DNA from: Pseudanabaena yagii GIHE-NHR1
GTDB lineage: Bacteria > Cyanobacteriota > Cyanobacteriia > Pseudanabaenales > Pseudanabaenaceae
Assembly (NCBI RefSeq): GCF_012863495.1
Contig: NZ_JAAVJL010000002.1
Coordinates: 620,271-684,270 of the forward strand
Length of the DNA stretch: 64,000 nt
Direction: 5' to 3'
In this document: piece after piece, positions 24,351 through 32,800 of the stretch
Numbering within the stretch: the first letter of the stretch is position 1
Layout: each line of letters starts with the position of its first letter
The notes under the pieces: generated by a model
Databases searched by the model: none
What the model saw: only the letters and a program-made list of their open reading frames with translations
Told to the model about the DNA's origin: nothing
Program-made: the position numbers and the translations under genes

Positions 24351-24746
24351 ATGGGTTTACTTAAACAAATTCGCAGTCTTTTGGTCAACATTGGTTTAGC
24401 TATATTTCTTTCAGCTATTATGGTTGTAGGAACTGGAGCTGGTTTGGCGGCAATTGCATTCACTCCAATCGTCAGTCAAACACAGTATATCGCAACTACA
24501 AGTCAAGACAATACAGCCAAAGATATTGAAAGTAAAGCTCAAGAAGCTCTTGGCAAACTGACAGGTAATCAGGAAACAGAATCTACTGGAAAAGAGAAGC
24601 AATTTAAAGCTAAAACTTTGGAAGGGATGAACAATAGTTTTGTCAATCCCAACTATAAACCTAGTGGTGAAAGTGACCCAACAGAAAACCTTGCCCGTGA
24701 AACAACGGAAGATTTAGAAAGTCAAATCAGTGACACCTTTAAGTAA
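24351..24746 (+). CDS. Membrane-anchored CsbD-like protein
   Basis: An N-terminal hydrophobic helix (about residues 10-40, including VGTGAGLAAIAFTPIV) is followed by AKDIESKAQEALGKLTGNQE and STGKEKQFKAKT, which is the CsbD pattern with a spacer. The C-terminal half is polar and unique. It would place a CsbD-like segment at the periplasmic or cytoplasmic face of the membrane. It follows the CsbD gene in the same orientation by 99 bp. Confidence 0.68.
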   Translation: MGLLKQIRSLLVNIGLAIFLSAIMVVGTGAGLAAIAFTPIVSQTQYIATTSQDNTAKDIESKAQEALGKLTGNQETESTGKEKQFKAKTLEGMNNSFVNPNYKPSGESDPTENLARETTEDLESQISDTFK

Positions 24747-24853
24747 ATAATATTGCGGTTTGTAAGTTGTCAAAAATGACTTGATTAGAAACCGCGATGT
24801 TTGACACTTTATAAAACTCTTTAGTAGCAACAATAAATAAAGGAAATGTGAAG

Positions 24854-25240
24854 ATGAGTAAAGTTGGTCTATGGATTGACCATAGAAAAGCGATTATTGT
24901 GTCTGTTAAAGAAAAATGGGAAGAGATCAAAAAAGTAGTTTTAGTATCCGAGCAATATCCTCAATCTTTTATTAATTCAACTTTTAAGGGTAATTATAGT
25001 TCGCTTCAAATACCAGTAAATTATCTTTCCCAGAGAATATTTCAGGAGCAAATTAACATTTATTATGACGAGATTATTGCAAGTATCTGTGATGCAAACT
25101 CTATCCTCATATTTGGCTCGAACACAGCAAAAGATGAACTAAGATATCGTCTTGAAATGAATAAACTAGGAGATCGCATTGTTGGTATTGAGACAATCGA
25201 TAAAATGACGGAGCGCCAGATTTCAGCAAAAATTTTATAG
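24854..25240 (+). CDS. Hypothetical protein, 128 aa (KVGLWIDHRKA type)
   Basis: I use the ATG at 24854, which has an AAGGA site; a GTG two codons earlier is possible. The opening KVGLWIDHRKAIIVSV and the late segments ILIFGSNTAKDELRYRLE and GIETIDKMTERQISAKIL resemble a widespread family of about 130-residue proteins that share an eRF1-domain-3/L7Ae-like arrangement. That relation is from memory and tentative. It follows the CsbD pair in the stress cluster. Confidence 0.6.
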   Translation: MSKVGLWIDHRKAIIVSVKEKWEEIKKVVLVSEQYPQSFINSTFKGNYSSLQIPVNYLSQRIFQEQINIYYDEIIASICDANSILIFGSNTAKDELRYRLEMNKLGDRIVGIETIDKMTERQISAKIL

Positions 25241-25520
25241 TAAGTTGACGATAATATTAGAAGGCATTTGTAAAATAGTTGTTAATCTGCTGATTAGCCC
25301 TATCTTCAAAGGCTTTAAGCATTAACTGGTAATTTATTGGAAACTTGGCCCAAATACCTACACAGTAATGTTTTCAGCTAAATTAATATTTGAATTTGCC
25401 AATCCCTTCTATCTTTTGGTTTTAGTATTTAAATTAACAATAGCAATTCTTAATAGTTTGTAATATTACATCTCAAAGTATAAAAGTCAGTAATCTCACA
25501 AATAGAATTAGGAATACTAT

Positions 25521-25625
25521 ATGTTGAATTTAATCTTGCTTAGTGTTTGCTTAATTAGTATTCTGAGTATATTAACTTTATCAATTATTACAGTTTTTGT
25601 AATAGAAGGAACAACATCAAAGTAA
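25521..25625 (+). CDS. Possible hydrophobic micropeptide, 34 aa
   Basis: The ORF encodes a single helix of Leu, Ile, Ser and Val (MLNLILLSVCLISI to VFVIEG). It has a weak AGGAA site upstream and lies before a second small membrane gene that begins with the same MLNLI. It may be a real micropeptide or a chance frame in AT-rich DNA. The 280 bp before it (25241-25520) show no other feature. Confidence 0.3.
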   Translation: MLNLILLSVCLISILSILTLSIITVFVIEGTTSK

Positions 25626-25671
25626 TAAATAGATAAATAACCACCTTGTATTGTAAATCAATAAAAAATAT

Positions 25672-25824
25672 ATGTTAAATTTAATTTGGACTGGCGTTGT
25701 CATACTGATTATTCTATGGGCATTAGGTTTTTCAGTTAACATTGGTGGTGGCTTAATCCATCTGCTTTTAGTTCTAGCTGTGATTGGCATTGTCTACAAC
25801 ATATTTGTGGGACGACGTATATAA
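25672..25824 (+). CDS. lmo0937/DUF5670-type small membrane protein, 50 aa
   Basis: The 50 residues MLNLIWTGVVILIILWALGF, then a short glycine loop (NIGGGLIH) and a second helix LLVLAVIGIVYNI, ending in GRRI, match the lmo0937 family of two-helix membrane proteins, which usually end in basic residues and occur among stress genes. The role is not known. The Shine-Dalgarno sequence is weak. Confidence 0.72.
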   Translation: MLNLIWTGVVILIILWALGFSVNIGGGLIHLLLVLAVIGIVYNIFVGRRI

Positions 25825-25937
25825 TAAATATTAAATGAATAATATAGTGGTATCTTTGCGAAATAATTAGTGTCTAAATCCTTCGCAATATTCATTTCTA
25901 AATTGATCACTCAAAATTAACTTGTTGGAGAACTGCG

Positions 25938-27584
25938 ATGAAAGCATTGTTGCTCTATCCTCTATTTCCGCAATCATTTTGGTCTTATGATCGCCCTATG
26001 AAAATGGCTGGACTCAAATCCGTAATCCCCCCATTGGGCATTATTACTGTTGCTGCATTATTGCCTCCAGACTGGGAAATTCGATTTTGCGATCGCAATG
26101 TCAGTTTAGAGACAGATGCCGATTGGGATTGGTGCGATCTAGTGATTCTCTCAGCAATGCTAGTACAGAAACCAGACTTCCATGCCCTAATTCAAAAAGC
26201 TGTACGATTAGGCAAAAAAGTGGCTGTAGGTGGACCTTATCCGACATCGGTTCCCCAAGATGCTCTAGAGTCTGGAGCAGATTATCTCATTCTCGATGAA
26301 GGAGAACTAACAGTACCAAAGTTTCTCGAAGCATTAGCCCAAGGTAAAACAGCAGGAATCTTTCGTTCTATTGACAAGCCTGATGTTACGACCAGCCCGA
26401 TACCGCGCTTCGATCTGCTCCAAATGTCAGCATATTTTATGATGGCAATTCAGTTTTCACGAGGTTGTCCCTTTAATTGTGAATTTTGTGACATCATCAC
26501 TCTTTATGGTCGTAAACCCCGCACTAAAGAGCCAAGCCAAACTTTAGCTGAACTACAAACTCTCTACGATCTAGGCTGGCGAGGTTCTCTATTCATTGTT
26601 GATGATAATTTCATTGGCAATCAGCGCAATGTTAAGCGATTTTTGCGAGAACTGATTCCTTGGATGGAACAGCACAATTATCCCTTTACCTTTATTACTG
26701 AAGCCTCAGTTAATCTTGCTGAGGATGATGAACTACTGCAACTAATGATCGCTGCCCATTTCTATGCAGTGTTTCTAGGCATCGAGACTCCCGATCATGA
26801 TAGTTTACATGTCACCCAAAAAGTTCAAAACACCCGTAACTCTCTCGTAGAAGCCTGTTCTAAAATCAATCAAGCAGGGCTATTAATCTATGCAGGGTTT
26901 ATCCTCGGTTTTGACGGTGAACGTACTGGTGCAGGTGATCGCATTCAAGCATTTGTAGAAGAAACACATATTCCGCAGCCAATGTTAGGGATCTTGCAAG
27001 CATTGCCGAATACAGCCCTGTGGAGCCGTCTCCAGCGAGAACATCGTCTTGTTGAAGAGATGCATACCACAGCGACGGGAGATCAAAATGCCCTGATGAA
27101 TTTTATTCCTACTAGGGCGATCGCGGAAGTTGCGAAAGAATATGTGGAAGGATTTTGGATGATGTATGAGCCTGCAAAGTATCTGCGGCGAAGTTTTCAG
27201 CAATGTTTGAACATCAGCACCTCAACTAATGAACAGACGATGAAACTACCACTAGGCAAAGGATTGCACGTGGTAGCCCAGTTAATTTGGCATCAAGGCA
27301 TCCGTCGTCCTGAAATTCGCGGACAGTTTTGGCAACAGCTATGGCAGATTTTACTCAAGAAGCCTCAAGCTTTAAATATATATTTATTTCTATGCTTGAC
27401 GGGTGAGCATTTCTGGGAGTATCGCGTTCTCGCTAGAAAACGTATTACTGAACAGTTAGGCTACGACCCGTTAATCGTTTCAGGGCTACGTGAGAATGTA
27501 AAGCAGCGCTCAGAGGAATCTGTAATTGAGTCAAAAATTTCTCAAACATTCTCTTACAGCGCTTCGCGCTCAAACCAAAATTAA
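25938..27584 (+). CDS. B12-binding radical SAM protein (DUF4070 type)
   Basis: The 548-residue enzyme has an N-terminal cobalamin-binding-like region (about 1-140, MKALLLYPLFPQSFWSYDRP). The radical SAM domain carries the cluster motif RGCPFNCEFCD, with Cys177, Cys181 and Cys184 in CxxxCxxC order. The C-terminal domain (about 390-530) is of DUF4070 type. Class B radical SAM enzymes of this layout include methylases such as HpnP (hopanoid C-2 methylation), but the substrate cannot be assigned here. The last ten residues and the stop codon come from a palindromic repeat element at 27555, so the C-terminus seems to have been altered. Confidence 0.85.
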   Translation: MKALLLYPLFPQSFWSYDRPMKMAGLKSVIPPLGIITVAALLPPDWEIRFCDRNVSLETDADWDWCDLVILSAMLVQKPDFHALIQKAVRLGKKVAVGGPYPTSVPQDALESGADYLILDEGELTVPKFLEALAQGKTAGIFRSIDKPDVTTSPIPRFDLLQMSAYFMMAIQFSRGCPFNCEFCDIITLYGRKPRTKEPSQTLAELQTLYDLGWRGSLFIVDDNFIGNQRNVKRFLRELIPWMEQHNYPFTFITEASVNLAEDDELLQLMIAAHFYAVFLGIETPDHDSLHVTQKVQNTRNSLVEACSKINQAGLLIYAGFILGFDGERTGAGDRIQAFVEETHIPQPMLGILQALPNTALWSRLQREHRLVEEMHTTATGDQNALMNFIPTRAIAEVAKEYVEGFWMMYEPAKYLRRSFQQCLNISTSTNEQTMKLPLGKGLHVVAQLIWHQGIRRPEIRGQFWQQLWQILLKKPQALNIYLFLCLTGEHFWEYRVLARKRITEQLGYDPLIVSGLRENVKQRSEESVIESKISQTFSYSASRSNQN

Positions 27585-27623
27585 GAGATTTTGTAAAAGT
27601 GTTGCTTTGCAACACTTTTACAA
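27555..27623. repeat. TACAGCGCTTCGCGC header plus palindrome
   Basis: A header TACAGCGCTTCGCGCTCAAA, like that at 9314, overlaps the last codons of the radical SAM gene. A palindrome with 15-bp arms (27591-27605 and 27609-27623, loop TTT) follows and can act as its terminator. Confidence 0.7.
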
Positions 27624-27676
27624 TCTTTTGAGGTTCATTTGATCGATAATTGCTGCAATATTTCATAGTGATAGAA

Positions 27677-28384
27677 ATGCGCTTTCCTCCATTCCGCTTT
27701 GTCAATTTACTTAGAGGCGTAAGGAATCGAATTTCTTCAGAGCCTGAAAATACCGATATTAGCAATCATCGTATCGATGCTTTAGTTGATGCTTTTTTTG
27801 CGATCGCTTTAACACTATTAATATTAGACATTAAGACATTTCATGTGGAGTCAGATGCGGAACTGATTCAGAAACTAATTACACTAATCCCTAAATTTTT
27901 TACTTACTTTCTGAGTTTTACAATTCTAGGACTATTGTGGTTTGAGCATCAAATGGTATCCCATTATGTTGCTCGATCTGATCGCACGCATATTTGGCTA
28001 AACCTGCTATTTTTGATGTCTATCTCCTTGATCCCTTTTGCAGCATCACTATTAGGCGAAAATCTTTCTCATCCATCTGCTACTACCTTTTATGGAATTA
28101 ACCTTTTCGTTACAGGATTAATTCAATATTTTGATTGGGAGTATGTAACTCGCAAAAATCGTTTAATCGATGAAACCCTCAACCGAAAATTAGTCCGCTC
28201 TATCCAAAAAACATTTTTGTTGGTCGCTGTAAGCTATGCGATCGGGATTGAAGCTTCGTTCTACAGCATTCCTGTGAGTATCGCAATTTATAGCTTAGCT
28301 ACTCTTGCAGGTGCATTGAGAATGAATGCCATCTTCCATCAATCCCATGAATTTAATCAGCCAGAAGTAATCCTCAAAGAGTAG
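27677..28384 (+). CDS. TMEM175-family (DUF1211) potassium-channel-like protein
   Basis: I use the ATG at 27677 rather than a TTG nine codons upstream. About six transmembrane helices are seen. The first carries the family pattern RIDALVDAFFAIALTLLILDI, in which the Arg and the FAIALT stretch line the pore in TMEM175 relatives. Bacterial homologues conduct K+ as tetramers. Helices continue through WFEHQMVSHY and a C-terminal half with AVSYAIGIEASFYSIPVSI. No Shine-Dalgarno sequence is clear. A region of transposon remnants follows. Confidence 0.78.
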   Translation: MRFPPFRFVNLLRGVRNRISSEPENTDISNHRIDALVDAFFAIALTLLILDIKTFHVESDAELIQKLITLIPKFFTYFLSFTILGLLWFEHQMVSHYVARSDRTHIWLNLLFLMSISLIPFAASLLGENLSHPSATTFYGINLFVTGLIQYFDWEYVTRKNRLIDETLNRKLVRSIQKTFLLVAVSYAIGIEASFYSIPVSIAIYSLATLAGALRMNAIFHQSHEFNQPEVILKE

Positions 28385-28515
28385 TACTATAGCAAATATT
28401 AATCTAGAGAGGTACAGTAGCAAGAATGAGTAAACCAAAAATGAGAATCAGCAAGAGAAAGACTATTAAAAGCGTCGTCAAGAGATTTGAGCAAATCAGG
28501 ATAATAGGGAGCATC

Positions 28516-28922
28516 TCAATTAGGCGCTGAGTAAAAACACTTAGGAGAATAGAAGTAACCATTAAGATAAACGCAGCGATGTTTCAAAACTTGAGCAACA
28601 TTGGACTTATTCCACTGAGCGCCAGAAATCTTGAGGCGACGACCAATCTGCTTAATCGTCGATTCAACGCGCCGCCTGAACCAATGGTTAGCCCCTGTTT
28701 CTGTAGATAACCATACTCAGGCATACGATGACGGTGATTGCGTAAATAAGCCAGAAAATTAATAGCGCGTTTGAATTTACAACCCGCAAATAAGACAACC
28801 GCCTGCTCAACATTGCCTTGCCAGAGCCAATCTTCAGCCTTGGCTAGACGACGCAAAGAACCGCTAACATTGTAAAGATGTTCTTTCAGATGATACCAGT
28901 CGAGTATTTCAAACCTTTGCAC
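28516..28922 (-). pseudogene. Truncated, frameshifted ISKra4-family transposase
   Basis: The minus-strand frame reads EILDWYHLKEHLYNV, then AEDWLWQGNVEQAVVLF and YLRNHRHRMPEYGYL, which is the C-terminal part of ISKra4-type transposases. Near 28670 the frame shifts: the next frame continues with VESTIKQIGRRLKISGAQW and ends with a TGA at 28516. The N-terminal part is missing, cut at about 28917 by the IS1 fragment on the other strand. This is a dead remnant. Confidence 0.78.
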
Positions 28923-29592
28923 AGAATTACAAGTGTCGAGACTGTGGTCGTCAATTTGTTGAAAATCCTCAATGGCAAAGATTGTTAGAACGTATTTAAC
29001 CTATGCAATCTCTGCCAAAGTGACAGCTATTGGAAAAAATCCCATTAGCAGGGATAACACGAGTTCTGAAATTGTCAGAACGTTGGTTACAGAGTTATGT
29101 TAATCACAAATATCAAGACATTTCTCATGAGGTGCAAGTTCAACCCAAACCTAAACGTCGTCTGACTGTACAGATGTACGAATTATGGTCATTTGTTGAT
29201 AACACAGACAATCAATTGTGGGTATGGTTAGAGCTTGATGTTGAGACTCGTGAAATAGTTGGTTGTTATATTGGCGAGCACTCTGATGCGTCGGCTCAAA
29301 AGTTATGGGATTCTCTACCTGCCGTCTATCGACAGTGTGCTGTCTGTTATACCGATTTCTGGTCTGCTTATCCGACTGTTCTCCCAAGTAAGCGCCATCG
29401 GGCTGTGGGTAAAGAAACGGGTAAAACTAGCTATATTGAAAGGTTTAATTGCACCCTCAGGCAAAGAGTATCGCGTCTGGTTAGGAAAACTCTGGCTTTT
29501 TCTAAAAAGTTGAAAATCATATTGGTGCTATTTGGAATTTTATCCATCACTACAATGATTTTCTCCCTCTATGTTCATCCTTTCCTTTTTAG
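28918..29592 (+). pseudogene. Degenerate IS1-family transposase (insA end plus insB)
   Basis: It starts inside the InsA zinc-finger (NYKCRDCGRQFVENPQWQ), then shows an in-frame stop and continues as IPLAGITRVLKLSERWLQSY, then the InsB catalytic part with ELWSFVDNTDNQLWVWLELD and TSYIERFNCTLRQRVSRLVR. Near 29511 one base is missing, so the natural end (ENHIGAIWNFIHHYND to TAG at 29592) lies in another frame. The left end abuts the ISKra4 fragment. No terminal repeats are recognised, so it is an inactive remnant. Confidence 0.8.
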
Positions 29593-29776
29593 GACTACCA
29601 AATTATCAACGGAATAATAATTCTTCTAACAACACCCGACGCGATCACTACGACCGTTAACACATTCTTTGCGAGAGAGATTATCGATAACCTCCCTTAT
29701 AGCCTCTAGTCCCTCAAGGCAGCACTAGAGACTATCGAGATAATGCAATTGATATTTTCATTTTGCATTGAGTGAT

Positions 29777-30286
29777 TCATTTACGACCGATCCATTTTGA
29801 GGCGATCGCACCTACAACTGCGCCCACAAGAGGATTGCTGAGAAACTTGACCAATGCAGGTTGATCGGCTAAAACTTCATGAAAAATGTCAGGACGTGAA
29901 TGATACGCAAACCCTGCTAATTTGGCGACATCATCAGGGTTCATGCGGCTAGGATCGTGACTAGATAAGCCTAGTTGTTTCTCTAGTTCTCGATTACCTA
30001 GTCCTCTCTTTTTAAGCTGGCTAAATAACTCTCTCGCTACGTCATCTCGCTGACTTGGTTGAATTTTTGCAAGTGCTTGCTGCAATTCTGGTTCCATTTG
30101 TGCTGAGGAAATACGATCGGGCTGAAAGAAATCACTAAATAAATTACGACGTTCCTCTCGTGAAGACCTTTGAGCAAAATTGTCAAAATCTGCAAAATTT
30201 TCTGAATTATCGGGTAGAGGTTCTTTATTCCCTCCCGCTAAATCTTTCATAACTTGACGCTTATATTCATCGCTAGTATTTGGCAT
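29777..30286 (-). CDS. Hypothetical protein with C-terminal Gly/Ala hydrophobic end, 169 aa
   Basis: The ATG at 30286 follows a GGAG at moderate distance; an alternative ATG is six codons upstream. The protein has a polar helical body (RSSREERRNLFSDFF, ELQQALAKIQPSQRDDVARE) and ends with a short hydrophobic stretch (NPLVGAVVGAIASKWIGRK) that could anchor it at a membrane. No family is recognised. It heads a run of minus-strand stress-type genes. Confidence 0.6.
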   Translation of the reverse strand: MPNTSDEYKRQVMKDLAGGNKEPLPDNSENFADFDNFAQRSSREERRNLFSDFFQPDRISSAQMEPELQQALAKIQPSQRDDVARELFSQLKKRGLGNRELEKQLGLSSHDPSRMNPDDVAKLAGFAYHSRPDIFHEVLADQPALVKFLSNPLVGAVVGAIASKWIGRK

Positions 30287-30383
30287 AGCTATTTGGAACT
30301 CCATTAAAAATAAATAGATTATGTGATTAATTAAGTATCCCTAGTTGGCACTTGGCACTGCATAGGACTGCCTGAAAGGATTT

Positions 30384-30674
30384 TCAAGTAGTTCCTGCCT
30401 GATCCCAAGCATCACGAACTGCGTCTTTGACTTTATCCCAAGCTAGTCCTGTGCCACTTTTTTGGGCTAAGAGAGCTTCATAATCTCGCTTGAGTTCAGT
30501 TTCTGCTTCATCAAAGCTCTTGCCAAAATATCGATCGCAACCTTCATGTCCTGTATGATAGGCAAGTTGATAGTCTTCATAATTAGCTCCTTTCTCAATA
30601 TACGGACGAGAACTATGATTCTGTCGCCAGTAACTATCATCGAAGCTGGCAATTTTTAGGGTTTGATTACTCAT
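30384..30674 (-). CDS. Short relative of the glycine-zipper proteins, 96 aa
   Basis: The protein matches only the C-terminal domain of the glycine-zipper proteins at 13993 and 34069: YWRQNHSSRPYIEKGANYED, a Tyr/His-rich middle and KDAVRDAWDQAG. The zipper is absent and its N-terminus is a short unique stretch. It is therefore a free-standing version of this domain, either ancestral or derived by loss. It lies between two other minus-strand genes. Confidence 0.68.
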   Translation of the reverse strand: MSNQTLKIASFDDSYWRQNHSSRPYIEKGANYEDYQLAYHTGHEGCDRYFGKSFDEAETELKRDYEALLAQKSGTGLAWDKVKDAVRDAWDQAGTT

Positions 30675-30710
30675 GGTTATCTCAATAAAGATCTGGTAGA
30701 TCGAGCTGAA

Positions 30711-31154
30711 TTAACTTGCTTGTTGATAATCAATTTGTTTAGACTGATAATCGTATCGAGCCGTTAAAATCAATTTTTTGTCAGGTGCATAGATCAAAAC
30801 GGTTAAATCTTGATTTGGGAAAGTATTCCGAAAGCCTTGGGTTAGTGATTGAGTTAAAGACTTTACATCTGTAGGTAGAACTTGAGATGAAATTACAACC
30901 CCTAATTTATTACCATCGCGCACATAGGCATCCTTAATTAAGCCTTTACTAGTTTGCATCACCCAATTTCCGAAATCTTGTCCTGTAGCGGAGTTGCCTC
31001 GCGCTATCTGACTGTAATTTGAACTCTGATTGAGCTTTACTGGACTAGAAGACTGAGGAGATCCACAAGCAGTTGTAAAAGTCAAAACCAACATTAGCGC
31101 GATCGCTACTATTGTGGTTCGAGCGTAGCGCAAGAAATTCATCTGATTGTCCAT
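30711..31154 (-). CDS. Lipoprotein of unknown function, 147 aa
   Basis: A signal sequence ending in the lipobox TTAC (Cys30) predicts lipid anchoring. The mature part contains TGQDFGNWVMQTSKGLIKDA, GVVISSQVLPTDVKSL and LTVLIYAPDKKLILTARYD, a mixed alpha/beta fold I do not recognise. It sits between the short zipper relative and a holin-4-like membrane gene in the same direction, part of the minus-strand stress run. Confidence 0.65.
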   Translation of the reverse strand: MDNQMNFLRYARTTIVAIALMLVLTFTTACGSPQSSSPVKLNQSSNYSQIARGNSATGQDFGNWVMQTSKGLIKDAYVRDGNKLGVVISSQVLPTDVKSLTQSLTQGFRNTFPNQDLTVLIYAPDKKLILTARYDYQSKQIDYQQAS

Positions 31155-31198
31155 TAGTTTTCGGTAATCGTAAGAGGATGGGCAGTACTTTATGCTGT

Positions 31199-31567
31199 TT
31201 ATCTTTTCTCTTGACGACCAACTCCTTTCTCAGCAAAGTATTTGTTTAGGAAAGTACTACAAAAAGATAGAACGATAGGGGCTAGGATAAATGCCAAGAA
31301 ACCATTCATCGTAAATCCCGGAACAATAATTGAGGCAATCCATAGCAATATTCCATTCAGGACGAAGGAAAATAATCCTAGAGTAAGAAAGGTAAGGGGG
31401 AGAGATAAAACCTGCAAAACTGGTCTAATGAAGGCATTGACAAAACCAATGACGACTGCTGCTAGCAGAGCCGCAGGGAAGTTGGCAATGTCTACACCAG
31501 GAACAAATGTATCAACAACGAGAAGCCCTAAAGCTGTCGCTAATACGGTCAGAAAGTAGCCAATCAT
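31199..31567 (-). CDS. Holin-4-type (PF04020-like) membrane protein
   Basis: Starting at the ATG of MIGYFLTVLATALGL, the 122-residue protein has four hydrophobic helices with the family pattern AALLAAVVIGFVNAFIRPVL and LSLPLTFLTLGLFSFVLNG. Despite the name phage holin 4, this family is common in non-phage contexts in bacteria and is found in stress clusters. No lytic genes lie nearby, so a holin role is not supported. An in-frame start further upstream exists but is not needed. Confidence 0.8.
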   Translation of the reverse strand: MIGYFLTVLATALGLLVVDTFVPGVDIANFPAALLAAVVIGFVNAFIRPVLQVLSLPLTFLTLGLFSFVLNGILLWIASIIVPGFTMNGFLAFILAPIVLSFCSTFLNKYFAEKGVGRQEKR

Positions 31568-31650
31568 ATCTTTTAGCCTAATAGTAATTTTTGATGAAAT
31601 GAGAGAGTGAAAAATACGAAGCGGTATTCCAACGAGCAAATCAAATAAAT

Positions 31651-31821
31651 CTAATTACTTGACTGCTTCTCTTGCTGTTTAGAGATCGCCCAAACAGCGT
31701 GAATAATGCCAGGAATCCACCCTAATAGGGTTAGTCCAATATTGATTAATAGAGTGGTACTAAATCCGTAAGCCAGAAAAACGCCAAGAGGTGGAAGAAG
31801 AATGCCTAGAATTAGTTTCAT
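31651..31821 (-). CDS. Pmp3/YqaE-family small membrane protein, 56 aa
   Basis: The 56 residues read KLILGILLPPLGVFLAYGF, then INIGLTLLGWIPGIIHAVWA and a polar tail, which is the Pmp3/YqaE signature (PPLGVFL and GWIPGIIHA). These two-helix proteins help membrane potential and salt or cold tolerance in yeast and plants, and in bacteria they accompany stress genes. It lies between the holin-4-like gene and a coiled-coil gene on the same strand. Confidence 0.85.
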   Translation of the reverse strand: MKLILGILLPPLGVFLAYGFSTTLLINIGLTLLGWIPGIIHAVWAISKQQEKQSSN

Positions 31822-31909
31822 AGTTGATTAGTCTTTAAGGAATTTACTGTTTTTTTGGATTTGATGCGGGCTTTGTCTGTATCAAATCTCCCGATGTATG
31901 ATTGTGAAA

Positions 31910-32680
31910 TTAGCGCTTAGTGGCGGAATTTTTACTTTCCCAAATTGCTTTTAGACCTTGCTTAATTTGTTCTTCTTTACGAGCGACTACTGAACCAAGT
32001 TCGCCTAGATTCTCGTCAATTTCAGCCTGTTTTTGTTGTAAAGGAATGACTCGACTAGCTTTAGCTTCAACTTTTTTCTGGTCATACCAAGTTTTAGCTT
32101 TTTCCCATTGCTGCTTAATCTCTTGATAGCGATCGCCATAACGATCTGCCAACTTCTCATCTAGAACGGCAAGTTGAGCCTTGAGTTTGATGTACTGCTC
32201 TTGCAAAACCCCCAACTCGTGATGCTCTTGATAGGTATTGACTGCTAGATGAATTTCTTCAGAATTAGGGTCAGTCAATTCTACTGCTTTGATATCCATC
32301 ATGATTGCACTGGATTCACGATCCAGTTCCTCCTGCTGTTCATCTAACTGAGTTTGAATCGCCAGTAGTCTTTCTCGACGCTCGGCGATCGCCTGTTGAC
32401 GCTGGTGAGTACTGCCTGCGATCGCACCTTCAATAGAAGCAGTAATTTTTTCAGAGTTTTCCTTGTCACTTCCCTTTAAATCACCTTTTAAATCAGCAAT
32501 TACCGTAGAGATAGCATCTTTGACAATCAAGCCAATTTCACCTGAGCCTTCTTTTAACTCAGCAACAGTTTGGACAACTGCATCTTTGACGATTTCTCGA
32601 ATATGTTCGGCTCTAATCTTGCCTTGACTCTTGGCTCTGTCAAGATTGATTTTAATCTTGTCTTTAACTAGGTTAGACAT
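31910..32680 (-). CDS. Coiled-coil hypothetical protein, 256 aa
   Basis: The N-terminal third has two similar amphipathic segments (IREIVKDAVVQTVAELKEGS and IGLIVKDAISTVIADLKG) that look like an internal repeat. From residue 90 a long coiled coil runs to the end (QAIAERRERLLAIQTQLDEQ and onward). It is soluble and strongly charged. I know of no assigned role; similar proteins occur beside stress genes in other cyanobacteria. Confidence 0.65.
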   Translation of the reverse strand: MSNLVKDKIKINLDRAKSQGKIRAEHIREIVKDAVVQTVAELKEGSGEIGLIVKDAISTVIADLKGDLKGSDKENSEKITASIEGAIAGSTHQRQQAIAERRERLLAIQTQLDEQQEELDRESSAIMMDIKAVELTDPNSEEIHLAVNTYQEHHELGVLQEQYIKLKAQLAVLDEKLADRYGDRYQEIKQQWEKAKTWYDQKKVEAKASRVIPLQQKQAEIDENLGELGSVVARKEEQIKQGLKAIWESKNSATKR

Positions 32681-32743
32681 AGTTAATTTTTCCAGTTTAT
32701 AGATGGTATTGAAGTTTTGTCTGATCTCAGTTTGAGCAATTAC

Positions 32744-32800
32744 AGATTTTCTAGGACTCGCACCCCATCCTGATGGGACGGCGCAAGTCCTAGAAAATCT
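32744..32800 (-). terminator. Palindrome after the second hemerythrin gene
   Basis: Perfect 15-bp arms (AGATTTTCTAGGACT and complement) with an inner CCCATCCTGATGGG hairpin. The right arm reaches the stop codon of the hemerythrin gene, and the palindrome supplies the last residue. Confidence 0.75.

Noticed and set aside
27445..27765. A 106-codon minus-strand frame across the end of the radical SAM gene
   Set aside because: It lies opposite a well-supported gene and a palindrome and has no recognisable motif.
31199..31567. Phage remnant because of the holin-4-type protein
   Set aside because: No lysis, capsid or replication genes are near; the family is common in non-phage stress clusters.
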